From Gammaproteobacteria bacterium (GTDB lineage Bacteria > Pseudomonadota > Gammaproteobacteria > JASBUN01): a stretch of 64,000 bases of DNA. The DNA lies in the NCBI GenBank assembly GCA_030147845.1, contig JASBUN010000064.1, forward strand, positions 38,501-102,500, read 5' to 3'. Below, in pieces: positions 28,340 through 37,999 of this stretch (position 1 is the first letter of the stretch; each line of letters begins with the position of its first letter). The position numbers were made by a program, and so were the translations under genes. The notes beneath the pieces are model-generated. The model did not search any database. It saw nothing but the letters and a program-made list of their open reading frames with translations, and was not told the DNA's origin.

Positions 28340-28357
28340 TTGTCATGCGACTGTAAC
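28340..28357 (+). promoter_or_regulatory. Pho-box-like site 2 (TTGTCAT-gcga-CTGTAAC)
   Basis: 7-4-7 direct-repeat layout close to CTGTCAT-N4-CTGTCAT, 46 bp upstream of phoB. Confidence 0.65.
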
Positions 28358-28402
28358 ATTGCTGAATTCTAATGACGGCGACTGTTACATAAGGTTGCAA
28401 TC

Positions 28403-29098
28403 ATGCCAGCTAAGAAGACCATTCTGATCGTCGATGACGAACCCGCCATTTGTGAGATGGTGGCGTTTGCGCTGCGGCGGGCAGCATTCGAGACCGTCAG
28501 CGCCGGTGACGCCCGTCAGGCGATGAATATCATTGCCAATCAGCCGCCTTCCATGATTTTGTTGGACTGGATGTTGCCAGACACCAGCGGGGTGGACCTG
28601 GCGCGGCGCTTGAAGAAGGATGAGGTAACTTCGCACGTGCCGATCATTATGTTGACGGCGCGCAGCGAAGAAAACGATAAAATACGCGGTCTGGAAGTCG
28701 GCGCGGATGATTATGTCACCAAGCCATTTTCGCCGCGCGAGCTGATTGCCCGTATCCAGGCGGTGCTGCGACGAGTGGAACCGACCACCGACTTCGTGCC
28801 TATCGAGGTGGATGGTTTGCAGCTTGATCCGACCAGCCACCGCGTAACTGCGGAGGATATGGCGCTGGAGTTGGGGCCGACCGAGTTTCGACTGCTGCAT
28901 TTCTTTATGACACATCCGGAGCGGGTTTACAGCCGCGGGCAGTTGCTGGACCGCGTCTGGGGCCAGAATGTGTATATTGAGGAGCGCACTGTCGACGTCC
29001 ACATTCGCCGTTTGCGCAAGGCGCTGTCGGTGCGCCGCTTTGATAGAATGATTCAAACGGTGCGCGGCGCCGGCTATCGATTTTCGACACAGGAATAA
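28403..29098 (+). CDS. phoB: Phosphate regulon response regulator PhoB
   Basis: [58 protein letters not shown] and an OmpR-type winged-helix C-terminus. Confidence 0.93.
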   Translation: MPAKKTILIVDDEPAICEMVAFALRRAAFETVSAGDARQAMNIIANQPPSMILLDWMLPDTSGVDLARRLKKDEVTSHVPIIMLTARSEENDKIRGLEVGADDYVTKPFSPRELIARIQAVLRRVEPTTDFVPIEVDGLQLDPTSHRVTAEDMALELGPTEFRLLHFFMTHPERVYSRGQLLDRVWGQNVYIEERTVDVHIRRLRKALSVRRFDRMIQTVRGAGYRFSTQE

Positions 29099-29100
29099 CC

Positions 29101-30414
29101 GTGGTCAATCCGTGGGCAGTCGAGTTTTGGCGAATTGTCGGCCTATTGTCGGTCGCCTTAGTCATCGGTTTGATCGCCGGTCACGGGTTGACCTGGGTCG
29201 TCGTTGCGCTCGTCCTATATCTGTTCGCGCATTTACGTAACCTGTACCGGCTGGAGCGCTGGCTCCAGGGTGCAGCCGGATTTTTGCCGGATACCGGCGG
29301 CATTTGGGGCGAAGTTTATTATCGATTACACCGGCTGCAGAAGCGCAATCGAAAGCGTAAGAAGCGATTGTCAGCCATGCTGAGCCGTTTTCGCGAGTCG
29401 ACCGCGGCTATGCCCGATGCGACTGTGGTGCTCGATGCCGACGGCGCTATCGAGTGGTGGAACGATGCGGCCACGCGGGCATTCGGGTTGCGCTATCCAC
29501 ACGACACCGCGCGTCCACTGACCAACCTGGTGCGGCATCCCGATTTTCACCAGTATATGGGGCGCGGCGATTTCTCCGGACCGGTTCAGTTGCGCTCACC
29601 GGTTGACGAACGCATCGTGTTGTCGATTCGAGTGATTCCCTACGGCAAAAACCAGCGCCTGGTGGTGGCGCGCGATATTACCCGATTGCATCTGCTCGAG
29701 CAGATGCGCCGCGATTTTATCGCCAATGTTTCGCATGAGTTGCGTACGCCGTTGACCGTCATTGCCGGCTACGTCGAGTCCTTGGCCGATTCGGACGACG
29801 CCTGCATGCAACCGTGGTCACAGTCGTTGCGCGCAATGCAACAACAGTCGACACGCATGCAGCAGATCGTTAGCGACCTGCTGCTGCTGTCACGGCTGGA
29901 GACGGATGGTGACGAGCGCGAAGAAGAAGAAGTCGACGTGCCGGGCTTACTGGGTATGATCCGCGATGACGCCATCGCACTCAGCCAGGGCAAACATAGC
30001 ATTGGCTTGGAAGCCGAGCCGGGACTTTGGTTGTCAGGAAGTCGTAGCGAGTTGCGCAGCGCGTTTTCTAATCTGGTATACAATGCGGTGCGCTATACGC
30101 CCGATGAGGGCACCATCGAAATCCGTTGGGCCTCACATGATGGCGGCGCTTGTTTTGAAGTGCAGGATACCGGTATTGGCATTGCGTCCCACCATCTATT
30201 GCGTCTTACCGAGCGTTTTTATCGTGTCGATGTCGGGCGCTCGCGTGAGATGGGCGGCACCGGGCTTGGCTTGGCGATCGTCAAGCACGTACTCATGCGT
30301 CATGGTTCGGAGTTGCAGGTCGACAGCGAGCCGGGTAAGGGCAGTACGTTTCGGTGTGTTTTCGACGCGGGCCGCGTAATACGCTCGGCGGTAGCCGCCA
30401 GTCAGGCGCAATAA
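29101..30414 (+). CDS. phoR: Phosphate regulon sensor kinase PhoR
   Basis: FIANVSHELRTPLTVIAGYVESL H-box, NLVYNAVRYTP N-box, MGGTGLGLAIVKHV G-box. GTG start 3 bp after phoB. Confidence 0.93.
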   Translation: MVNPWAVEFWRIVGLLSVALVIGLIAGHGLTWVVVALVLYLFAHLRNLYRLERWLQGAAGFLPDTGGIWGEVYYRLHRLQKRNRKRKKRLSAMLSRFRESTAAMPDATVVLDADGAIEWWNDAATRAFGLRYPHDTARPLTNLVRHPDFHQYMGRGDFSGPVQLRSPVDERIVLSIRVIPYGKNQRLVVARDITRLHLLEQMRRDFIANVSHELRTPLTVIAGYVESLADSDDACMQPWSQSLRAMQQQSTRMQQIVSDLLLLSRLETDGDEREEEEVDVPGLLGMIRDDAIALSQGKHSIGLEAEPGLWLSGSRSELRSAFSNLVYNAVRYTPDEGTIEIRWASHDGGACFEVQDTGIGIASHHLLRLTERFYRVDVGRSREMGGTGLGLAIVKHVLMRHGSELQVDSEPGKGSTFRCVFDAGRVIRSAVAASQAQ

Positions 30415-30556
30415 CGGGCGGCCGGCGCTTGCCATTGGTGGTTTCGCGCTATACTGACGCCGAATACGGTTATGGTTTTTCGCGATTGTCCGGCCCGCGG
30501 AAATTGGCTGGCTGAAACACCGGCTTTCGGTGTATGCAACACGTGAGGAAATGATC

Positions 30557-31282
30557 ATGGACAAGGCGCATCTCGGTCATCACATCTCGCAACAGTTTAA
30601 CGCCGAACTGGAAGATATTCGTAATCGCGTTCTGGCCATGGGCGGGTTGGTCGAACAGCAGATCGCGGATGCAGTTAGTGCTCTGGTTCAAGGTGACATT
30701 GAGTTATGTGAAACGGTGATCACCAATGATTATCGGGTCAATGCCATGGAAGTGGCGCTGGATGAGGAGTGTGCGCATACCTTGGCGCGCCGACAGCCGG
30801 CCGCAAGTGACCTGCGTTTGATTGTCGCCGTGGTCAAGACCATCACCGACCTGGAGCGGATTGGCGACCAGGCCGAAAAAGTGGCCCGCATGGGACTGCA
30901 TCTAACGGCGATGGAACGGCCTAAAAACCATTACTTAGAGATACAGAGCCTGGGTGTGCACGCGCGCGATATGCTGCATGGCGCACTCGATGCATTTGCC
31001 CGCATGGATGTCGAGGCAGCCGTACAGGTAGCGCAACGCGATGTCACCGTAGATCACGAATATGAAGGTGTTATGCGGCAAATGATTACCTTCATGATGG
31101 AAGACCCGCGTTCCATCGCTCGTTCGCTGGACATTATGTGGGCGGCGCGCGCGCTGGAGCGTATTGGTGATCACGCGCGCAATATCGGTGAGTACGTCAT
31201 TTACCTGGTTAAAGGCAAAGACGTGCGCCATATCAGTTTAGAGCAGATGGAAAAGGAAGCGCGCGACAGCGGCGGTGTTTGA
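30557..31282 (+). CDS. phoU: Phosphate signalling protein PhoU
   Basis: [59 protein letters not shown]-like core and [27 protein letters not shown]. Confidence 0.93.
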   Translation: [241 protein letters not shown]

Positions 31283-31340
31283 GCGCAGGTTGGACCAACG
31301 GCGTCGCGGTACGTCCGCGGCGCCGTCTTCAATTGCGTGG

Positions 31341-32009
31341 TTAGAGATCACCCCAGCTGGAGCGCTTGCGCCAGCGTATGCGCGTAAGCAGGATGCCGAA
31401 CAACATGCTGAACACGACTACAATCGCGCCAACGATGAACCAGTCGCGTTTGCTGCGGTCCTTGAGCGAGACGTTTTCCTGCCGCATGAGCTGATTTTCG
31501 CGATCCAGTTCGGTGATGCGATTCTTGAGTTCTCGATTCTGTTCGGCCATTTGTACGGCGTTGCCGGATATGCGCCGAATCTCGGCCAGCTGCTGCGTCA
31601 ACGTCGCATTTGCCTCGGTCAATTTCTGCAGCTGCTGCTCAGCCGTATTGCGCTGCGTTCCGGCGGTACCCAGTTCCCGGCGCAGCTGGTTGACGGTATT
31701 TTCCAATTCCGATAATTTTTTCTCGGTAATAGCAAGTTGCTGGCGCGGTGGCGCGGAGTTGCTCAGATAGCGGGTCAATACCCAGCCCACATTGCCGCTC
31801 GGGGTGCGGACTTTGGTATAGCCGGTTTGGGCGTCGGAATCGAGCACGGTCACAGCGGTGCCGCTGGCAATCTGCTGGACAATTTGGTGCCGCGTGCTGG
31901 TGCCGCTGCGCAGCATGACCTTGAGTTCATCGGTAATGAAGCGCACCGGCGCGGCGTAAATCGCAGCGGCTAACGACATGAGGACGAGAAAAATTGCCGC
32001 TTTTGTCAC
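31341..32009 (-). CDS. SH3-domain / coiled-coil membrane protein (TIGR04211-like)
   Basis: Signal peptide, FITDELKVMLRSGTSTRHQIVQQIASGTAVTVL...GYTKVRTPSGNVGWVLTRYL bacterial SH3, coiled coil and C-terminal TM. GTG start at 32009. Confidence 0.85.
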   Translation of the reverse strand: MTKAAIFLVLMSLAAAIYAAPVRFITDELKVMLRSGTSTRHQIVQQIASGTAVTVLDSDAQTGYTKVRTPSGNVGWVLTRYLSNSAPPRQQLAITEKKLSELENTVNQLRRELGTAGTQRNTAEQQLQKLTEANATLTQQLAEIRRISGNAVQMAEQNRELKNRITELDRENQLMRQENVSLKDRSKRDWFIVGAIVVVFSMLFGILLTRIRWRKRSSWGDL

Positions 32010-32293
32010 CGTGTATCCCTTGTATCCAGAGGTGTGCGTATTGTGCCACGGCTGGCTATTGTACGAAACCGAAATGCGTAAACGGCGTAATGGGTCACAG
32101 TATTGTGGTGATAGTAATTCTACCTTTAGCCTGACAGTCCGCATTTGATGTATCTGATGGGGGGCTGCGCTACACTCCCTGTAACGGAATTGGGTAGGCG
32201 AGCGTGTGATATCGCGACCCAATACGGGTCAACCGCTGGGGGCGGTACGGCCGCGATACGGAGAGGGCGGCGGCAAGCCGGGAGGCTACGAGC

Positions 32294-33667
32294 GTGTCGA
32301 TTCCAGATAACGTACGACAGATTCTTGACAGTCGAGGGCTCAACTTCGAGGTCCTCACCTATTCCGAAAAGCAACCACTGGCGCAAGCCGCGCAGGCACT
32401 TGGAATTGCGCTTGGCAAAATCGCCGTGGCGACTCCGGTCCACGATGCTCAGGGTGTGGCGCTGGCGATCTATCCGGCCGATCACCGTTTGGATCTGGCG
32501 GCGTTCAATGGCGGCTCGCAGCGTAGTCTGGCGGTCATTCCGTCGGCGCAGGTGCATGAAAAAATCCCCCGCAGTATCAAGGCGCGATGCGTGCCGATCG
32601 CCGAGTTGTATGGCTGCGAGGCACTGGTGCATAAGCACCTGGTCAATCTCGATATCGTTTATTTTGTTGCCAGCCCGGGGACGCTGGTGGCCTTGTCGGG
32701 CTGGGAGTTCAATCTCATGCAAGGGCCGGCTTGCTACGACGAAATGTTCGCGAAAATGCGCACCGATAGCGGCGTATGCGCCGATCCGAACGCGGCGCGT
32801 GACCAGCGTGCGGTAAGAATCCAGGAGCGGCTACAGAACGTATCGGATTTGCCGCCGATGCCGGGTGTCGCCTATGAACTGTTGCAATTGAGCGTCAATC
32901 CTTACGCCAACGCGACCGATCTGGCCGCCATCGTTGAGCAAGACCCGAGCCTGTCAGCGCAGCTGATACGCTATGCCAATTCTCCGTTCTACAATTATCG
33001 TGGTGACGTCGAAGGTGTGCGCGACGCGATCTCGCGCGTACTCGGTTTCGATATGGTCATGGATATCACGCTCGGCATTTCGGTGGGTCGATCGCTCAGT
33101 ATTCCGCGCGACGGGCCATTGGGCTTGGAAAGCCACTGGCGTCAATGTATCTACGCCGCCGTTTTAGTGCAGCGGCTGGGCGGCATGCTTTCCAGCAGCA
33201 ACCGCCCGCGGCCGGGCATGGCCTACCTGGCCGGCTTGCTACACAATTTCGGCGTGCTTGTTCTCGGGCAGCTATTTCCTGATGATTTTGCGCTGCTTCG
33301 CGAAGCGGTTCGGCGGCAGCCGGATGAACCGCTCAACCGGCTCGAGCTCGAACTGCTTGGCGTTACGCACCAGCAGGCCGGTGCTTGGCTGATGGAAGCT
33401 TGGGGAATGCCCGATGAGGTGATTGTCGCGATTCGCGAACATCACAATGCCGGCTATCATGGGCGTTTGTCGATTTACCCAAGTTTGGTATTGATCGCCA
33501 ACTGCCTGTTAAAGACACTCAATATTGGTGATCAACCGGCGGGGGAGTTGCCGACGGAAGTGCTTTGGGCGCTCGGATTGTCCGAAGAGGACGTGCTCTA
33601 TGCGTTCGAGAACGTGATGCAAAACCGCAATGGCCTGGACTTTATGGCGCTGCAGATGGTTGCCTGA
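32294..33667 (+). CDS. YbaK-like aminoacyl-tRNA deacylase domain fused to HDOD domain
   Basis: N-terminal YbaK-like fold (LDSRGLNFEVLTYSEKQPLAQAAQALGIALGKIAVATPV...) and C-terminal HDOD (DLPPMPGVAYELLQLSVNPYANATDLAAIVEQDPSLSAQLIRYANSPFY). Confidence 0.85.
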   Translation: MSIPDNVRQILDSRGLNFEVLTYSEKQPLAQAAQALGIALGKIAVATPVHDAQGVALAIYPADHRLDLAAFNGGSQRSLAVIPSAQVHEKIPRSIKARCVPIAELYGCEALVHKHLVNLDIVYFVASPGTLVALSGWEFNLMQGPACYDEMFAKMRTDSGVCADPNAARDQRAVRIQERLQNVSDLPPMPGVAYELLQLSVNPYANATDLAAIVEQDPSLSAQLIRYANSPFYNYRGDVEGVRDAISRVLGFDMVMDITLGISVGRSLSIPRDGPLGLESHWRQCIYAAVLVQRLGGMLSSSNRPRPGMAYLAGLLHNFGVLVLGQLFPDDFALLREAVRRQPDEPLNRLELELLGVTHQQAGAWLMEAWGMPDEVIVAIREHHNAGYHGRLSIYPSLVLIANCLLKTLNIGDQPAGELPTEVLWALGLSEEDVLYAFENVMQNRNGLDFMALQMVA

Positions 33668-34039
33668 CGGTTTTGTAAAATTTAGCGCCGCAAGGTACAG
33701 TTCGGTGCCATGTCCGCCGATCGCGGTGTACCGTCGCATGAAGCAGTTTTACATTCCGAAGCAAATTCTTCCTCGCTATGTGCCCGTCGCTGACGGTTTA
33801 GCGCTGTCCACGCGCTGCGCCGCCGCTGTGATCAGTATGCTCGTCGGCAATGCCGTCTGTGCCGGGCGTCAAGGCGATGCCGTGCCGGCGTCGGGCTTTG
33901 GTCGCTGTCACGCGCCGATCATGTCTGGCCGCGGCGTCGGCGGCTTCTGCCAACCGTGGCGTAGCGGGGCTTGGCACAAAGGGGTTCGACTAGAGGCGAT
34001 GCGGCGAAAGTCGCAGCATGGCCGGGTAGCGGAGTTATT

Positions 34040-34603
34040 ATGACCCTTGCCGTGCGCGGCGGACGGTTACAGGGCGCGCGTTATGTTGCGTCGCCGAACT
34101 GCGATGCCCGGCCGCTTGGCGCGACGGTCGATCTGGTGGTGGTGCACGGTATCAGTTTACCGCCCGGCGAGTATGGCGGTGGCTGGATTGATGCGCTGTT
34201 TACCAACCGACTCGATGCCGGCGCGCATCCCTATTTTAATCAAATCGCCGATCTCCGGGTTTCGGCGCATCTGTTAGTGCGTCGCGATGGCTCGTTGGTG
34301 CAGTATGTCTCGTTCGATCAACGGGCTTGGCACGCCGGTTTATCGGTATTCGAAGGCAGGTGCGCTTGCAACGATTTCTCCATCGGAATCGAGCTTGAGG
34401 GCAGCGACGATGATCCTTATGAGGACGCTCAGTATGGCGCGTTAGCCGAGGTGCTGGCGATTTTGATGGTGGCATATCCGGCCATTACGCCACAGCGCGT
34501 GGTCGGCCACAGCGACGTCGCGCCAGGACGCAAAACCGATCCCGGGCCGGCGTTTCAATGGCCGCGCCTGCGAGCCTTGGTCGATGCCCGTATGAACGCC
34601 TGA
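34040..34603 (+). CDS. ampD: 1,6-anhydro-N-acetylmuramyl-L-alanine amidase AmpD
   Basis: VDLVVVHGISLPPGEYGGGWIDALFTNRL, RAWHAGLSVFEGRCACNDFSIGIELEGSDD and VVGHSDVAPGRKTDPGPAFQW. Confidence 0.95.
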   Translation: MTLAVRGGRLQGARYVASPNCDARPLGATVDLVVVHGISLPPGEYGGGWIDALFTNRLDAGAHPYFNQIADLRVSAHLLVRRDGSLVQYVSFDQRAWHAGLSVFEGRCACNDFSIGIELEGSDDDPYEDAQYGALAEVLAILMVAYPAITPQRVVGHSDVAPGRKTDPGPAFQWPRLRALVDARMNA

Positions 34604-34731
34604 ATCTACCTACGCGCGTAGACATACGCAGCCGGCATTGTATTATTGTGCACAGTCGTGCGCGGACGCGTGGGCTATGGGTCCTTATCGACGGCGGCTG
34701 TGCCGGTAAATGTGCTCGGGAATCGGAAAAC

Positions 34732-35640
34732 ATGACCTTAATCGTCATTGTAGTTGCCCTGGCTCTCGAGTTGTTCGCCGAGCGGCGCTCGGGCGCGCGC
34801 GAATGGCAATGGTTGAGCGCCTACGCTGATTGGTTCCAGCGCCGGTTGAGCGGCTGGCGATACGGTGATGGTGCGCTGGGGTTGCTGATCGTGCTACTGC
34901 CGTTGGTGCTGGTGGTGGTGCTACTGCAGAGTGCGGTACATAGTATCTGGTTGGGCGCCTTCGCGCTGCTGTTGGGCGTGGTCGTGCTGTACTACTGTCT
35001 GCGCTACCGGGCGGTGGACGGCATCGTCGACAAATATTGTGACGCGCTGGAGGCCGGCGATCGCGAGCGCGCCGAAGCGGCGGCGGCCGAACTGCGGGTG
35101 CGCAACGTTCACGGCGAGACGCTCGGCGCGCGTAGCGTGGCCGAAACCATACTGATTCAGGCCAACGAGCGCTTATTTAGCGTGTTGTTCTGGTTTGTGC
35201 TGCTTGGGCCGGCTGGCGCGGTGCTCTATCGCGTAACCTGGTTTCTATCCGAGCGCCAGTCGGGCGATGGCGGCGTCGATGCGCCGCTCGCGTTGGCGGC
35301 GCGTCGCTTGCAGGGTATTTTGGGCTGGGTGCCGGCGCGCCTTACGGTCATCTGCTACGGTTTGGCCGGCAATTTCGAAGACGCTATCCACGACTGGCGC
35401 ATGGCGGCCGATCGCGCCTCCGCTGACATCGCTGATAACAATGAGGACGTGCTGCGCTCCGCCGGCGCCGGTGCGCTGCAACTGGAGCGTTTCGCGGTGC
35501 GCACAGCCGCTCAAGATGGTGGCGGCGACGAAGACTTGGAGCCCGGCGCTGTCAAAAGCGCACGCGGTTTGGTATTGCGCTCACTTATGATCTGGGTGAC
35601 CGCCATCGCCGTGGTGACGCTTGCCGGGTGGGCCTACTGA
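34732..35640 (+). CDS. AmpE-like regulatory signalling membrane protein
   Basis: MTLIVIVVALALELFAERRSGAREWQWLSAYADWFQRRL, RSVAETILIQANERLFSVLFWFVLLGPAGAVLYR. Directly downstream of ampD. Confidence 0.82.
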   Translation: MTLIVIVVALALELFAERRSGAREWQWLSAYADWFQRRLSGWRYGDGALGLLIVLLPLVLVVVLLQSAVHSIWLGAFALLLGVVVLYYCLRYRAVDGIVDKYCDALEAGDRERAEAAAAELRVRNVHGETLGARSVAETILIQANERLFSVLFWFVLLGPAGAVLYRVTWFLSERQSGDGGVDAPLALAARRLQGILGWVPARLTVICYGLAGNFEDAIHDWRMAADRASADIADNNEDVLRSAGAGALQLERFAVRTAAQDGGGDEDLEPGAVKSARGLVLRSLMIWVTAIAVVTLAGWAY

Positions 35641-35647
35641 CGCCGCC

Positions 35648-36646
35648 ATGGCAGCGTCAGGGCCCGGCTCGATGTCAGCAGCAGTGCGCATTGGTGTTGA
35701 TTTGGGCGGCACCAAGATCGAGGCCGTGGCCCTGGATCCGGCCGGATGCATTGTCGAACGACGGCGCGCGCCGACACCCGCCGGTGACTATCACGCTACC
35801 GTGGCCACAATAGTCGACTTGGTGCGGGGTCTGGAATCGGCGACTGCATCGGTGGCGCGTGTCGGTGTTGGTACGCCAGGCGCCGTGTCGCTCAGCAGTG
35901 GTCTGATAAAAAACTCCAATTCGACCTGTCCTAACGGGCAAGCGCTGCATGCCGATCTCGAGCGTGCCTTGCAACGTCCGGTGCGCATCGCTAACGACGC
36001 CGATTGCATGACCTTGTCGGAGGCCGTCGATGGTGCGGGATCGGATGCAGCGAGCGTGTTCGGGGTGATCGTCGGCACGGGTACCGGCGGTGGTATTGCG
36101 ATCGATGGCCGATTGTTAGCTGGCCCCAATCGCATTACCGGCGAGTGGGGGCATAATCCTCTGCCGTGGATGACCGCAAGCGAATGGCCGGGCGCGATGT
36201 GCTATTGCGGTAAGCGCGGTTGTATCGAGACCTATTTGTCAGGGCCCGCGATGAGCGGCGATTACCGCGGCCGCGGCGGCGAAGATCTACCTGCCGAACA
36301 GATCGTCGAACGGGCCGTCAGCGGTGAGCCAACGGCGCAGGCGACGTTGAGCGCTTACCATGACCGCGTGGCGCGCGCGCTGGCGTCGGTGATCAACGTG
36401 CTTGATCCTCACGTCATCGTTGTCGGTGGCGGACTGTCTAATATGGCCAGCATCTATACCGAAGTCCCGCGCTTGTGGCAACGCTACGTGTTTTCCGACC
36501 AGGTAAAAACGCGTCTATTGCGTGCGCAGCATGGTGATTCGAGCGGCGTCCGAGGCGCGGCATGGCTGTGCATTGGACTGAACGCCGGCGACGCACGATG
36601 TGCTGGCTTACGTTGTACCCTGCGATTGCGCCGCGATCTCTTTTAG
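35648..36646 (+). CDS. ROK-family sugar kinase
   Basis: RIGVDLGGTKIEAVALD, GTPGAVSLSSGLIKNSNS, GTGTGGGIAIDGRLLAGPNRITGEWGHNPL and the CYCGKRGCIETYLSGPA zinc motif. Confidence 0.93.
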   Translation: MAASGPGSMSAAVRIGVDLGGTKIEAVALDPAGCIVERRRAPTPAGDYHATVATIVDLVRGLESATASVARVGVGTPGAVSLSSGLIKNSNSTCPNGQALHADLERALQRPVRIANDADCMTLSEAVDGAGSDAASVFGVIVGTGTGGGIAIDGRLLAGPNRITGEWGHNPLPWMTASEWPGAMCYCGKRGCIETYLSGPAMSGDYRGRGGEDLPAEQIVERAVSGEPTAQATLSAYHDRVARALASVINVLDPHVIVVGGGLSNMASIYTEVPRLWQRYVFSDQVKTRLLRAQHGDSSGVRGAAWLCIGLNAGDARCAGLRCTLRLRRDLF

Positions 36647-37384
36647 CTTGGGTGTACTCAAGCCGAGTTGTTCGGCTTGTAGCAGCGCTCGTTGCAAGCG
36701 CGCCGGCGCACTGCGGCCGGTGCACTGATGTTCCGGGTCGCCTTCGAAAGCTTCGATCATGCCATTGATGAGAGCGTCGTGATTAAAGCGTACGCCGGTC
36801 AGGCGCTGTTGCAGTTCGATGATTTCATTGGCTACGGCTCGTGCCAAGGATTGGTGTTGCAGCCACAAGCTGCTAACCGTACCTGCGGTTACCAAGCCGG
36901 CGATGTTGGTCGTAAGGATGTAGACGTTCTTCAGTACGAGTTGATGCAGCAGCTCGGCTGGGTCAGCAAGGATGCGCGTCGGGATGTGCAGTTTATCGAG
37001 CGCGGCGGCCAACAAGTCAGCATGTGGGCCGTATATCACCGATGGAATGATGACTTTCGGCGCCTTGCCCGGTTTCTTTTCGAACCATACCGATATAACA
37101 GTGGGCGCGCTGATGTGATGGCGTTGCCAATCCCGCGGTAGTAGTTCGTTTTGCAGCAAGGCGACGCGGTCGCGCCAGACCTCGGGCAGGTCTTGTAGTA
37201 CGGGCTGCAGGTCACTCTCGCCGGTGGCGACCAATACCAGCTCGGGTTCCGGTACCGCCAATGCGGCTTCCAACGGCCGGCTCGCGCGCGTTACCGGATA
37301 AATCGGATAGCCGAGGCGCAACAGGCCATGCGCGAATATGCCGCCGATTTCACCGATACCAATCAAGACGACGGTGGATTTCAT
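36608..37384 (-). CDS. Ketopantoate-reductase-like NAD(P)-binding protein
   Basis: Short N-terminal Rossmann motif VVLIGIGEIGGIFAHGLLRLGYPIYPVTRA, and C-terminal helical domain. Substrate unknown. Confidence 0.6.
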   Translation of the reverse strand: MKSTVVLIGIGEIGGIFAHGLLRLGYPIYPVTRASRPLEAALAVPEPELVLVATGESDLQPVLQDLPEVWRDRVALLQNELLPRDWQRHHISAPTVISVWFEKKPGKAPKVIIPSVIYGPHADLLAAALDKLHIPTRILADPAELLHQLVLKNVYILTTNIAGLVTAGTVSSLWLQHQSLARAVANEIIELQQRLTGVRFNHDALINGMIEAFEGDPEHQCTGRSAPARLQRALLQAEQLGLSTPKLKEIAAQSQGTT

Positions 37385-37446
37385 CGTTATTCCCCGGGCA
37401 TGATTTACGTCGTGGTGTTCGCAGTAGGCGGATGATGCGGCTGCGG

Positions 37447-37992
37447 CTAACTACGTGTGCGATCCCATAGCACTTCGCCGCCGCTATTGCGCGCCAACAC
37501 CCGCGCTACAACGAATAATAGATCGGATAGCCGATTGAGATAGGCGATGGTCTGTGAATTGATCGGCTCGACGCGGTTCAGTGTAATAATGCGGCGTTCC
37601 GCGCGCCGACAAATAGCCCGTGCCAAATGGCAAGCAGAGGCCGCTGCGCCGCCGCCCGGCAGAATGAATTCCTTGAGCGGCGGCAGATCAGCGTTGAATC
37701 CTTCCAACGATATTTCCAAGGCGGTGACGCGCGCGGCGCTGATCAACGTATAGCCGGGTATGCTGAGTTCGCCGCCGAGATCGAACAGTTCATGTTGCAC
37801 ACCGGTGAGACACTCGCGCACCGGCGCTATGAGATCGAGGGCCAATACCGCGCCGATGGCGCTGTTTAATTCATCAACGGTGCCGATTGCCTCCATGCGT
37901 GCATGGTCTTTGTCTACGCGAGCGCCGTCGCCCAGGCCGGTGGAGCCATCGTCGCCGGTGCGGGTATATATTTTTGATAAGCGCTTACCCAT
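37447..37992 (-). CDS. Cob(I)alamin adenosyltransferase (PduO type)
   Basis: KIYTRTGDDGSTGLGDGARVDKDHARMEAIGTVDELNSAIG, FILPGGGAAASACHLARAICRRAERRI and YLNRLSDLLFVVAR. Confidence 0.95.
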   Translation of the reverse strand: MGKRLSKIYTRTGDDGSTGLGDGARVDKDHARMEAIGTVDELNSAIGAVLALDLIAPVRECLTGVQHELFDLGGELSIPGYTLISAARVTALEISLEGFNADLPPLKEFILPGGGAAASACHLARAICRRAERRIITLNRVEPINSQTIAYLNRLSDLLFVVARVLARNSGGEVLWDRTRS

Positions 37993-37999
37993 GCGGGCG

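Noticed and set aside
33630-34043. 137-aa ORF upstream of ampD
   Set aside because: Overlaps the end of the HDOD gene and the start of ampD. No RBS or family signal.
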